Of a DNA stretch of 64,000 nt, positions 16,901-24,093 are shown piece after piece. Each line of letters starts with the position of its first letter. The stretch's first letter is position 1. This DNA comes from Frigidibacter oleivorans. Lineage in GTDB: Bacteria; Pseudomonadota; Alphaproteobacteria; Rhodobacterales; Rhodobacteraceae. Location: contig NZ_RJRZ01000009.1 of assembly GCF_003993775.1 (NCBI RefSeq), forward strand, positions 1-64,000, in the 5' to 3' direction. A program made the translations under genes and the position numbers. The notes beneath the pieces are model-generated. The model was not told the origin of the DNA. It did no database searches and was given only the letters and a program-made list of their open reading frames with translations.

Positions 16901-18526
16901 GGTGCCGCCGGTGTTCGACAGCGAGGCGATCTCGCCTGCGTTGGTGCCGGTACCGCTGTTCGTCATCGCGCCGGCCTCGGCCCCGGCCTCGTTGGTGAAG
17001 GTGCCGGTCGTGGTCACCGTTCCGGCCACGCCGCCGTTCTGGTTGGTGAAGGTGCCGTCATTGGTGACGTCCGCCACGGTGCCCGAGCTGGTCAGTGCCG
17101 CGCCCGCGGCGACGGTCGAGGCGCCGTCCACGCTGCCGGTATTGGTGACGGTGCCGACATTGACATCGACGGTGCCGGTGATGTCGCCCTCGTTCAGGAA
17201 GGTGCCGCCGTCATTGGTCAGCGAGGCGATCTCGCCCGAATTGGTGCCGGTGCCGGTATTGGTGACCGCGCCGCCGGTGCCGCCCGCCTCGTTGACATAG
17301 GTGCCGCTGTTGTCGACCGCGCCGGTGCTGCCGCCGGACTGGTTGGTGAAGGTGCCGGCATTGGTGACGCCCGCCATCGTGCCGGAATTGGTGACGTCGC
17401 CCGCGGTGATCGTGGTGGCGCCGCCGACGCTGCCGCTGCTGGTGATCGTGCCGCCGGTCACGTCCATCGTGCCGGTGATGTCGCCCGTGTTGTTGAAGCT
17501 GCCGGCGGAATTCGACAGCGAGGCGATCTCGCCCGCGTTGGTGCCCGTGCCGCTGTTGGTGACCGCGCCGGCCTCGGCCCCGGCGGCGTTGGTGAAGGTG
17601 CCGGTGGTCGTCACCGCGCCCGCGACGCCGCCCGCCTGGTTGGTGAAGGTGCCGTCATTGGTGACGTCCGCCACGGTGCCCGCGTTGTTCAGCGTACCGG
17701 CCGCGCCCACGGTCGAGGCGCCGCCCACGGTGCCCCCGGTCAGGTTGCTGACCACGCCGCCGGTCACATCGGCGGTGCCGGTGATGTCGCCGCTGTTGTT
17801 GAACGTGCCGCCGGTGTTCGACAGCGAGGCGATCTCGCCCGCGTTGGTGCCGGTGCCGCTGTTCGTCACCGCGCCGGCCGTGCCCGCGGCGAGGTTGTCG
17901 AAGGTCGCGGCATTGTCCACCGCCGCCAGCGTGCCCGAGTTCTCGACCGAGCCGCCGGTGATCGTCGTGGCGCCGTCCACCGCGCCCGAGGTGGTGACCG
18001 CGCCGCCCGACACGTCCAGCGTGCCGGTGACGGTGCCGCTGTTGTCGAAGGTGCCGGCGCTGTTCGTCACATTGCCGTCGACGGTGCCCGAGCTGGTCAG
18101 GCCCGCCGCGTTGTCGACATCGGCGGTAAGGGTGCCGCCCACGTCCACCGCGCCGGTGCCGGTGACGGTGACACCGCTGGTCGCGGTAAGGTCGCCCGAG
18201 ACGGTCAGGCTGCCCGCGCTGACATCGACAGTGTCCACCGTCGTGCTGTCGCCCGCCAGCAGTTCCGGTTGGTCCGGCAGGGCGCCGTTGTCGATGACCA
18301 CCGCATCGGCGGCGCCGGGTTCGACGTCGCCGTCCCAGTTCGTGTCCTCGGTCCAGTCGGTGCTGGTGTCGCCGTCCCATGTCTGCGCCGCGACGCCCGT
18401 CGCGCCGAGCGCCAGCGCGACCGCCACGGAACAGAGCAGGCCGCTGCGCGAGGCGAGGGCGGGAATCCGAAGCCCGGTGAGCCGCGCGCGTGCGGTGCTG
18501 GTGGCGGCGACATCGAATGCAAGCAT
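13952..18526 (-). CDS. Giant repeat autotransporter (type V secretion adhesin-like)
   Basis: 1524 aa. The start at 18526 (MLAFDVAATS) gives an extended signal peptide ending near GATGVAAQ. The passenger (about 50-1200) is almost entirely Gly/Thr/Asn/Ser/Ala repeats such as GTFNNSGTVTGTASVTGGS and GAVTNSGTATNAGEVASLSN, predicted to form a right-handed beta-helix. The C-terminal ~280 residues are an autotransporter beta-barrel, with alternating strands and the terminal Phe (QLRLSF). In the middle the unit is exactly 83 residues (249 bp); flanking units are about 99-102 residues. Ligand unknown; surface adhesion or aggregation is inferred from architecture. Because it precedes tssK by 58 bp on the same strand, co-expression with T6SS is possible. 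Long open frames on the opposite strand are composition artefacts. Confidence 0.88.
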   Translation of the reverse strand: MLAFDVAATSTARARLTGLRIPALASRSGLLCSVAVALALGATGVAAQTWDGDTSTDWTEDTNWDGDVEPGAADAVVIDNGALPDQPELLAGDSTTVDTVDVSAGSLTVSGDLTATSGVTVTGTGAVDVGGTLTADVDNAAGLTSSGTVDGNVTNSAGTFDNSGTVTGTLDVSGGAVTTSGAVDGATTITGGSVENSGTLAAVDNAATFDNLAAGTAGAVTNSGTGTNAGEIASLSNTGGTFNNSGDITGTADVTGGVVSNLTGGTVGGASTVGAAGTLNNAGTVADVTNDGTFTNQAGGVAGAVTTTGTFTNAAGAEAGAVTNSGTGTNAGEIASLSNSAGSFNNTGDITGTMDVTGGTITSSGSVGGATTITAGDVTNSGTMAGVTNAGTFTNQSGGSTGAVDNSGTYVNEAGGTGGAVTNTGTGTNSGEIASLTNDGGTFLNEGDITGTVDVNVGTVTNTGSVDGASTVAAGAALTSSGTVADVTNDGTFTNQNGGVAGTVTTTGTFTNEAGAEAGAMTNSGTGTNAGEIASLSNTGGTFNNSGTVTGTANVTGGSLDNSGDVDGTTTIGAAGTVTNSGGLAAVTNAGTFTNQAAGTAGAVTNSGTATNAGEVASLSNTGGTFNNSGTVTGTASVTGGSLDNSGDVDGATTIGAAGTVTNSGTLAAVTNAGTFTNQAAGTAGAVTNSGTATNAGEVASLSNTGGTFNNSGTVTGTASVTGGSLDNSGDVDGATTIGAAGTVTNSGTLAAVTNAGTFTNQAAGTAGAVTNSGTGTNAGEVASLSNTGGTFNNSGTVTGTASITGGSLDNSGDVDGATTIGAAGTVTNSGGLAAVTNGGTFTNQAAGTAGAVTNSGTATNAGDVASLSNTGGTFTNSAAGEITGTASVTGGTLNNAGTVTGATTVGAAGTVNSTGTLDAVTTSGTVNARGSITGPIAIEDNGTFTVTGGNLVAGGDAITISDTGNLNVTGGDLTGAGAVTNSSTDPAGLTVSTGRTLSAASILNEAGASLILGGTLTTAGGTTNLGQFTTTNGTVNGDFDNGGTTDIQGLFTVNGNATNSGTISMQDGASGDQMVISGDFFSNNGTLALDFDDTAGGTADLVTVGGTTTGTLNFDFDQGTVDGYTLGDEILVLDVNDGAANNFTIGNTSGLGGAGTTIFALQQAGANGDLSVVGQSNPAIGGIAANISLTQSLLGTVVNRPQSPFVSGLASGDACSHGGYGRATGGQSTVTGSSDNGVSELTASIDATYAGFQAGYDFGCFDGRFGGWDLAFGGMIGVNSGETSQDVFPIDPLDPTRYDTSAGPLGQIDGDFDQTYVGAYMAARRDKFTADVQLRYDMTDYSFTSDPATNLGLDDDTDTTATTISSRVNYALDLNDEGLSLVPTAGFSYTRTSGSKLSFDDGSELETDAYDSFIGFFGGTLARTTIAESGTAGTTLFMSAVYYHEFADDRDSTFTSPAFGESDVTTSALEGFGEVSLGVNYVSLLDGQVGTAKQLNANVRADARFGDDVEDSFGLTAQLRLSF
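15933..16928. repeat. Four tandem 249-bp coding repeats in the autotransporter gene
   Basis: An equivalent base of the unit recurs at 15933, 16182, 16431, 16680 and 16929, exactly 249 bp apart each time. Neighbouring units are nearly identical at DNA level (for example 16182-16430 against 16431-16679). Further, longer units (about 297-306 bp) follow towards 17832. Such arrays can gain or lose in-frame units by recombination. Confidence 0.9.
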
Positions 18527-18723
18527 GATCTGACCCAATATGTTTTTCCGCGGGCGCGTCGGGCGAGCGAAATGAGCCCATGGCGTGCGACGGGTCCGCG
18601 CTTTCGAGCGAAGGAAACGCAACAATACTTCGTGAGGCAAGCAAAAACCGAGCGGGGTCCAATTTCCTGGACTGGGGTGGCAAAGCTGCGACGGGGCGTC
18701 GCAGCGCGCCGCCCGTCCGGCCC

Positions 18724-19773
18724 TCAGGCGGCCTCGACCGCCGCCGCCATCACCGCCGCGGTATCCGCCCAGCGGGGCAGCGCGGCCCCCGCCCGGGCCG
18801 CCGCCGCGGCCTTGGCTGCATGCAGGGCCGGATCCGTCAGCAGGGACCGCAGCGCCGCGGCGAAGGCCGGCACATCGTCCACCGCCACCAGCAGGCCCGC
18901 CGCCTCGGGCACGGTGTCGGGAATCGCCCCGCCCCGGCAGCAGACGATGGGCAGGCCGTGGGTCAGCGCCTCGGCGAAGACCATGCCATAGCCTTCATAG
19001 CGGCTGGCCAACGCGAAAAGATGGGCGCTGCGGAACTGTGCGGTCAGCGCCGCCTCGTCCAGCGGCCCGAGGAAGGTCAGCCGGCCCTCCAGCCCCGCCT
19101 CGGCCGCCTGCGCCTGCAGCGCCGTGGCCGTCGCCTCGTCCAGCCGCGCGCCGGCGATGCGCGCCTGCCAGGGCAGGTCGGTCAGGCTGGCCAGCGCCGC
19201 GATCAGCACGTCATGGCCCTTGCGCGGCACGAGGCTGCCCACCGACAGGATCAGCGGCGGGTCGGCGGGCGTCTTCACCGGATCGGGCGCGGGAAAGCCC
19301 GGTAGGGCGATGCGGATCTTCGCGGCGGGCACGTCATAGCGGTCCACCAGCACCCCGGCCGTATGGGGCGAGGGCACCACCACCTGCGCGGCCAGGCGCA
19401 GGTTGTCGCGTTCGGTCACGAACAGGTGCCGCGCCTCCGCCTCGGCCAGCCCGGTTTCCAGCGCCAGCGGGTGATGGATCATCGCCACGATCGGCGCGCG
19501 CACCCGCGCCAGCCCCGCCGTGTCGATGGCGCCATAGACGAGCCCGTCGAGGATCAGCACCCGGTCCTCCGGGATCGCCGTCAGCGCCGCCACCGTCTCG
19601 GCCATCGCGGCGGCATCAACCTGCGGGAACCCCCTTGGCAGCTGCAGGTGCCGCACCTCGCGCCCCGCCGCGCGCAGGGCCAGCAGCACCTGCTTTTCAT
19701 AGATATAGCCGCCGGTCTTGGTGTCGATGTCGCCGGGAATGGCGAAGACGGCGGGGCGCAGGGTCATGGGCAT
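18724..19773 (-). CDS. GT4-type glycosyltransferase
   Basis: 349 aa. The GT-B fold of glycosyltransferase group 1 is recognised: N-terminal Rossmann half (VFAIPGDIDTKTGGYIYEKQ), the hinge PPLILSVGSLVPRKGHDVLI, and the donor-binding segment ALASRYEGYGMVFAEALTHG with the conserved Glu. It should transfer a sugar from a nucleotide-sugar donor in the cytoplasm; acceptor unknown. The start at 19773 lies 2 bp after the ABC permease stop; a second ATG at 19767 is possible. Its place at the end of a same-strand run with a phosphatidyltransferase, an alkaline-phosphatase-type enzyme and a UPF0104 protein makes a glycolipid acceptor attractive, but this is inference. Confidence 0.86.
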   Translation of the reverse strand: MPMTLRPAVFAIPGDIDTKTGGYIYEKQVLLALRAAGREVRHLQLPRGFPQVDAAAMAETVAALTAIPEDRVLILDGLVYGAIDTAGLARVRAPIVAMIHHPLALETGLAEAEARHLFVTERDNLRLAAQVVVPSPHTAGVLVDRYDVPAAKIRIALPGFPAPDPVKTPADPPLILSVGSLVPRKGHDVLIAALASLTDLPWQARIAGARLDEATATALQAQAAEAGLEGRLTFLGPLDEAALTAQFRSAHLFALASRYEGYGMVFAEALTHGLPIVCCRGGAIPDTVPEAAGLLVAVDDVPAFAAALRSLLTDPALHAAKAAAAARAGAALPRWADTAAVMAAAVEAA

Positions 19774-19775
19774 CC

Positions 19776-21347
19776 TCAGCTCAGCTGTTCCGGTGCCGCC
19801 CGGGCCAGCACCGCGCGTTCGATCCGCGCCAGACCCGCCCAGGCCAGCATCGCCACGCTAGCGATCAGCGCGGTGGCGGACCAGAGCATCCCGTAGTCCG
19901 AGGTCGAGGCGACGGTGGCCATCAGCGCCCCCAGCCCCCGCCCCGTCGCCAGCCATTCCGCCGTCGTCGCGGCGAGGATCGCGGCCGGCACCGCCATCCG
20001 GGCCGAGGCGAAGAAGGCGGGTAGCATCGCCGGGGCCTGCGCATGGATCAGCCGGGTCAGCCGCGGCGCGCCATAGCTGTCGAAGATGTCGGTAACGGCA
20101 GCGGGGGTCTGGCGCATCCCCTGCAGGCAGGCGACCAGCGTGGGAAAAAAGATCATCGCCGCGACGATGGCGATGCCGCCCGCCGCCCCGCGGCCGAGCG
20201 CCAGCACGATCAAGGGCGCGGTGGCAAGGATCGGGATCGAGCGCAGGGCGATGGCCAGTGGCATCGCCACCCCCGCCACCCGCGGCGCCAGCACCAGCGC
20301 CGCGGCGATGCCCACGCCCAGGGCCAGCCCCGCCAGATAGCCGGGCAGCGCGATGGCCAGCGTCTGCCCGAGCGCCCCCAGAAGCTGGGCCCGGTGCAGG
20401 CCCGCCGCCGGTCCGGTCGCCAGATAAGCCCAGACATCGCCCGGACGCTTGGCGAAGAAGGCGGGCAGGCCCGCCGCCTCCATCGCCGCCCACCACAGCG
20501 CCAGCACCAGCAGGATCAACCCCGCCGCCCCGGCCAGCCGTGCCAGCGGGCCGCGCCCGGGGCGGGGCGGCGCGACGGCCAGGATCACCGGCGGCGGCGC
20601 GCGCGTCACCCGCCGCGCCAGCGCCCCGACCGCGGCATGGGCGGCGATGGCAGCGGCGGCGGCGATGCCGCCGATGGCCCATGTACCCGCCACGTCCAGC
20701 CCGCGCAGGGTGCGCAGGATCAGCACGCCCAGCCCTCGCTCGGCCCCCGTGAACTCGCCCACCATCGCGCCCAGGATCGCGGCCGGCGCGGCGATCTGCA
20801 GCCCCGCCGCCAGATAGGGCAGCGCCGCCATCGCCCGCACCTGCAGCAGCGCCGTCACCCGCCCCCGTCCATAGCTGCGGATCAGGTCCAGCCAGCCCGG
20901 CGGGGCGGCGCGCAGTCCCACCAGCAGCGCGACATGGGTCGTATAGCAGCAGGCCAGCGCCGCCAGCGTCACCTGCGGCCCGGTGCCGGGACCGTAAAGC
21001 ACCCGCAGGATCGGCCCCGTCGCCACCAGCGGCAGGCAGAAGGCCAGCAGCGACAGCGCCGACAGCACCCGTTCGCTGCGCGGCACCAGCACCGAGACCA
21101 GCGCCAGCAGCATCGCCGCGAGATTGCCCCAGAGAAAGCCCTGCGCCGCCGCCCCCAGCGTCACCGCCGTCGCCCGGGTCAGCAGCCCCGCACGCTCTGC
21201 CGCCCAGTCCAGCACCGCCAGCGGCGAGGCGAGGATCCAGGCACCCGCCGTCGCCATCGCCAGGGCCTGCCACAGCAGGAGCAGCCCCAGCGTCGAGGCC
21301 AGCGCCGGCCCGGCGCCGCGTGTCATGGCCTCCAGCGCGCCGCGCAT
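19776..21347 (-). CDS. ABC transporter permease, two fused permease domains
   Basis: 523 aa, about twice the usual length for the TauC/SsuC-type permease family. Two homologous halves are visible. Half 1 has the EAA-type loop SYGRGRVTALLQVRAMAALP followed by AAILGAMVGEFTGAERGLG; half 2 has SYGAPRLTRLIHAQAPAMLP followed by AAILAATTAEWLATGRGLG. Each half has five to six hydrophobic helices. One polypeptide could supply the whole membrane channel where most relatives use a homodimer or heterodimer. The start at 21347 overlaps the ATPase stop by one base (TGATG). Belongs with the ATPase and binding protein immediately upstream. Confidence 0.88.
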   Translation of the reverse strand: MRGALEAMTRGAGPALASTLGLLLLWQALAMATAGAWILASPLAVLDWAAERAGLLTRATAVTLGAAAQGFLWGNLAAMLLALVSVLVPRSERVLSALSLLAFCLPLVATGPILRVLYGPGTGPQVTLAALACCYTTHVALLVGLRAAPPGWLDLIRSYGRGRVTALLQVRAMAALPYLAAGLQIAAPAAILGAMVGEFTGAERGLGVLILRTLRGLDVAGTWAIGGIAAAAAIAAHAAVGALARRVTRAPPPVILAVAPPRPGRGPLARLAGAAGLILLVLALWWAAMEAAGLPAFFAKRPGDVWAYLATGPAAGLHRAQLLGALGQTLAIALPGYLAGLALGVGIAAALVLAPRVAGVAMPLAIALRSIPILATAPLIVLALGRGAAGGIAIVAAMIFFPTLVACLQGMRQTPAAVTDIFDSYGAPRLTRLIHAQAPAMLPAFFASARMAVPAAILAATTAEWLATGRGLGALMATVASTSDYGMLWSATALIASVAMLAWAGLARIERAVLARAAPEQLS

Positions 21348-22123
21348 CACTCGGCCGCCAGCCGCCCGCCGCCACCGCCGAGCGCGTCCGACACCCGAGC
21401 CACCAGACGGCGATAGGGCAGGCTTTCCGTCACTGCCGCGGCGCGGGGCTGCGGCAGGTCCACGGGGATGTCGGCCACCACCCGCGCCGGACGGTCGGAA
21501 AAGACGAGGATGCGATCCGCCAGCAGTACCGCCTCGGACACCGAATGCGTCACCAGCAGCGTCGTCGTGCCCCGCGCCTGCCACAGCCGCGGCAGATCGA
21601 GGTTCAGCCGCAGCCGCGTGAGTTCGTCCACCGCGCCGAAGGGCTCGTCCAGCAGCAGCAGCGCAGGCTCGGTGACCAGACAGCGCGCGATGGTGGCCCG
21701 CTGCCGCATCCCGCCCGACAGTTCCGCCGGCCGCGCCTCGCCGAAGCCCGTCAGCCCCACGAGGTCGATCAGCCGGTCCACCGCCGCCGGATCGTCGGGC
21801 CGCCGCGCCAGCCGCAGCGCCAGCCGCACATTGCCGCGCAGGCTGCGCCAAGGCAGCAGCGCCGCCTCCTGAAAGGCGATGGCCAGATCGCCCTGCCGCT
21901 GCACCGCCGAGGGGCTCTGCCCGCCGATCCGCACCGCCCCGGCCGAGGGCGTCTCCAGCCCCGCGACCAGCCGCAGCAGCGTGGACTTGCCGCAGCCCGA
22001 CGGCCCGACCAGTGCCGTCGTCTGCCCGGCGGCGAAGGTCAGGTCGAGCGGCGCCAGCACCTCCAGCTCGCCGAAGCGGCAGGCGAGGTCTCGGCAGACC
22101 ACCTCGGGCGGGGTGTCAGCCAT
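21347..22123 (-). CDS. ABC transporter ATP-binding protein (nitrate/taurine/HMP type)
   Basis: 258 aa. Walker A GPSGCGKST, Q-loop AFQEAALLPW, signature LSGGMRQR, Walker B LLLLDEPFGAVD and H-loop VTHSVSEA are all present, so it is an active ATPase of the NitT/TauT branch. It energises import through the fused permease (19776-21347) with the exported binding protein (22116-23117). The start at 22123 overlaps the 3' end of the binding-protein gene by 8 bp. Substrate cannot be told from the ATPase. Confidence 0.93.
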   Translation of the reverse strand: MADTPPEVVCRDLACRFGELEVLAPLDLTFAAGQTTALVGPSGCGKSTLLRLVAGLETPSAGAVRIGGQSPSAVQRQGDLAIAFQEAALLPWRSLRGNVRLALRLARRPDDPAAVDRLIDLVGLTGFGEARPAELSGGMRQRATIARCLVTEPALLLLDEPFGAVDELTRLRLNLDLPRLWQARGTTTLLVTHSVSEAVLLADRILVFSDRPARVVADIPVDLPQPRAAAVTESLPYRRLVARVSDALGGGGGRLAAE

Positions 22124-23117
22124 GGGCCTCTTCCAGCAGGCTGCGGTCCCACAGCTCGGGCGTCACCTTGCGGCCCAGCAGGGCCAGCGTCTCGATATTG
22201 GCGGCCACCGTCTCCTCGGTGAACCAGCCGAAGCCATTGGCATCGGTCAGGTCGGAAAACATCAGCGGCACCTGGCGGTCGGCCTGCAATTCCTGCGTCG
22301 GCAGGTCCAGCCCGGCATCGGGGAACATCCGCACCGTCAGCGCCGCCGCCGCCGCGGGGTCGGCCTTGTAGTCGGTCCAGCCCCGCACCTCGCCCTTCAG
22401 CAGCGCCACAAGCTCGGCCCGCCGTTCCGCGATCGAGGCATCGGTGGCGATGTAGGTCTGGGAATGGACGGCATAGCCGTGATCGGCCATCAGCATCGTC
22501 ACCGCCTCGACGCCCTGCATCGCCATTGCGACCGGCAGGTCCGTGGCCCAGCACAGCAGGCAGTCCACCTGCCCCGCCAGCAGGGGGGCCGCGTCATATT
22601 GCGTCGGCACCACCTCGACCGCAGTCACATCGACGCCGTTCAGGCTGCACAGCGCCTGCAGCACGGGGGTATTGGCCAGCGCCATGCCGATACGCTTGCC
22701 CGCCAGATCGGCAGGGGTGTTGACCGGGTTGGCGGGCAGCGAGGCGATGGCAAAGGGGTTCTTCTGCATGGCAACGGCCAGAATGCGGAAAGGCGCGCCC
22801 TGTTCCACCGCGGCGGCGGTATAGTCGGCGGCGGAAATGCCGACCAGCGCCTGACCCGACACCACGGGCGGTTCCACCGGCGCGTTCGGCCCGCCGGGCT
22901 GCAGCACGACCTCCAGCCCCTCTGCCGCCCAATAGCCGCGGTCGAGCGCGATGTAGCTGCCGCCGAACTGCACCGAATGCAGCCAGGACAGCTGCATGGC
23001 GGCGGTCCGGGCCGCCTGCGCCTGCAGGCGCGGCGCGGCGAAGGGGGCGGCAAGGCCGGCGGCGAGCCCCCCGCCCAGCGCCAGCGCGGAACGGCGGGTC
23101 AGACGGAATGGCGGCAT
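22116..23117 (-). CDS. NMT1/THI5-like ABC transporter substrate-binding protein
   Basis: 333 aa. The N-terminus has a twin-arginine signal (LTRRSALALGGG) and a cleavage region near PRLQAQAA. The mature protein shows the NMT1/THI5-like pattern: LSWLHSVQFGGSYIALDRGY, the VGISAADYTAA segment and NPVNTPADLAGKRIGM. Relatives bind pyrimidine thiamine precursors, riboflavin, taurine or other small molecules; no thiamine genes or TPP riboswitch are seen here, so the substrate is open. A CLLCWATD motif may be part of the pocket. Export through Tat would imply folding or a cofactor before export. A hairpin hides its ribosome-binding site (see 23124-23141). Confidence 0.86.
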   Translation of the reverse strand: MPPFRLTRRSALALGGGLAAGLAAPFAAPRLQAQAARTAAMQLSWLHSVQFGGSYIALDRGYWAAEGLEVVLQPGGPNAPVEPPVVSGQALVGISAADYTAAAVEQGAPFRILAVAMQKNPFAIASLPANPVNTPADLAGKRIGMALANTPVLQALCSLNGVDVTAVEVVPTQYDAAPLLAGQVDCLLCWATDLPVAMAMQGVEAVTMLMADHGYAVHSQTYIATDASIAERRAELVALLKGEVRGWTDYKADPAAAAALTVRMFPDAGLDLPTQELQADRQVPLMFSDLTDANGFGWFTEETVAANIETLALLGRKVTPELWDRSLLEEAHG

Positions 23118-23123
23118 CGGTAT

Positions 23124-23141
23124 CTCCCTGCTTGGTCAGGG
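23124..23141 (-). promoter_or_regulatory. Hairpin overlapping the Shine-Dalgarno of the binding-protein gene
   Basis: Arms TCCCTG and CAGGGA pair around a six-base loop. In the mRNA the second arm contains the AGGGA part of the ribosome-binding site, 6 bases before the ATG at 23117. Folding would reduce initiation. Perfect 6 bp complement seen directly; regulation is inference. Confidence 0.45.
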
Positions 23142-23202
23142 AAAGCTTAGGGCGCTGTCACAGAAGAGCAATGATCCTGTGCCGGCCGCGCCGGGTCCGG
23201 GG

Positions 23203-24093
23203 TCACGCGCGCGGACGGTGCGACAGCCAGAAGGCACCGGGCAGGCTGGCGCAGAGGATGACCGCGCCGAAGACGATCGAGGCGGCGACGGCGGTTTCCG
23301 GGGTGATGCCGCCCAGGGGCAGCAGCGCCAGCGCCGCGCCTTCGCGAAAGCCCCAGCCCGCGATGCTGATCGGCACCAGCATCGCCGTCATCACCAGGGG
23401 CACCAGCGTCACCACCGCCTCGACCGGCATCACCACGCCGACGGCCCGGGCCGAGAAGGCGAAGGTCAGCAGGTTCAGCCCGACCACGGCCAGCCCCAGC
23501 ACCGCCTGACGCGGCCAGACCTCGCGCGCCAGAACCGCCCGGCGCACCGGTTCGACCATCAGCGCGATCCAGCCGGGCCGGAACCGGCGCAGCCCCAGCA
23601 CCGCCACCGCCAGCGCAAAACCGATCCCGGCCAGCCACAGCGGAATGATCTCGGTCCAGGCCGGCCAGCGCACCCCGCCCGGCAAGGCGCTGGCCAGCGC
23701 CAACCCGCAGAGCGTGACGATCAACAGCGCCACCTGACCCGTCAGCCGTTCGATCACCACCGCCTGGCCGGACACGGCCAGCCCCGCCTCGCCCTTGGTG
23801 CGGACGGCGCGGGCGGCATCGCCCAGCATGCCGCCGGGGAGGGTCTGGTTCACCAGCTGCGCCACGAAATATTCCCGCAGCGCGGTGGACAGCCGGATCT
23901 CGTGCCCGAGCGCGCCGGCCGTCAGCCGCCAGCGCAGCGCCAGCAGCACCGTCTGCAGCGCCGAGGCCGCGCAGGCCGCCGCCAGCCAGACCGGATCGGT
24001 CGCGGCCAGCCGCTCGGCAATGGCCGGGCCGTCCAGCCAGTGCCACAGCACGGCCAGCAGGATCGCCGGGACCAGCAGTCGCAGTGCCTTCAT
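23203..24093 (-). CDS. UPF0104 / lysylphosphatidylglycerol synthase transmembrane-type protein
   Basis: 296 aa with about eight hydrophobic helices. The conserved core is visible: LRWRLTAGALG, YFVAQLVNQTLPGGMLGDAARA, and LVPISIAGWGFREGAALALL. These match the membrane (flippase-like) part of MprF and the stand-alone UPF0104 family (AglD, lipid-handling proteins). No aminoacyl-transferase domain is attached, so lysyl-lipid synthesis is not implied; lipid translocation or recognition is the safer guess. The start at 24093 overlaps the stop of the upstream alkaline-phosphatase-type gene by ATGA. An 85 bp gap separates it from the ABC importer. Confidence 0.84.
   Translation of the reverse strand: MKALRLLVPAILLAVLWHWLDGPAIAERLAATDPVWLAAACAASALQTVLLALRWRLTAGALGHEIRLSTALREYFVAQLVNQTLPGGMLGDAARAVRTKGEAGLAVSGQAVVIERLTGQVALLIVTLCGLALASALPGGVRWPAWTEIIPLWLAGIGFALAVAVLGLRRFRPGWIALMVEPVRRAVLAREVWPRQAVLGLAVVGLNLLTFAFSARAVGVVMPVEAVVTLVPLVMTAMLVPISIAGWGFREGAALALLPLGGITPETAVAASIVFGAVILCASLPGAFWLSHRPRA

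Noticed and set aside
15933-17840. Regularly spaced repeats that could suggest a CRISPR array or minisatellite outside genes
   Set aside because: Units are 249 bp and longer, in frame and coding; there are no short direct repeats with unique spacers and no cas genes.
18600-18680. Rho-independent terminator after the glycosyltransferase gene
   Set aside because: A 5-bp stem (GTCCA/TGGAC at 18657-18672) is followed by a T5 run only after a further 9 bases or so; too weak and badly spaced to call.
13877-18991. Very long open frames on the plus strand opposite the autotransporter
   Set aside because: They arise because the repeated, GC-rich gene lacks stops in several frames. The minus-strand frame has a signal peptide, beta-helix repeats and a beta-barrel ending in Phe; the plus-strand frames are Arg/Gly/Ala- or Val/Pro-rich without domains.
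23118-23202. TPP riboswitch upstream of the NMT1/THI5-like importer
   Set aside because: The conserved CUGAGA and ACCUGAUCUGGAUAAUGCCAGC-like elements are not present; only a small hairpin over the ribosome-binding site is seen.
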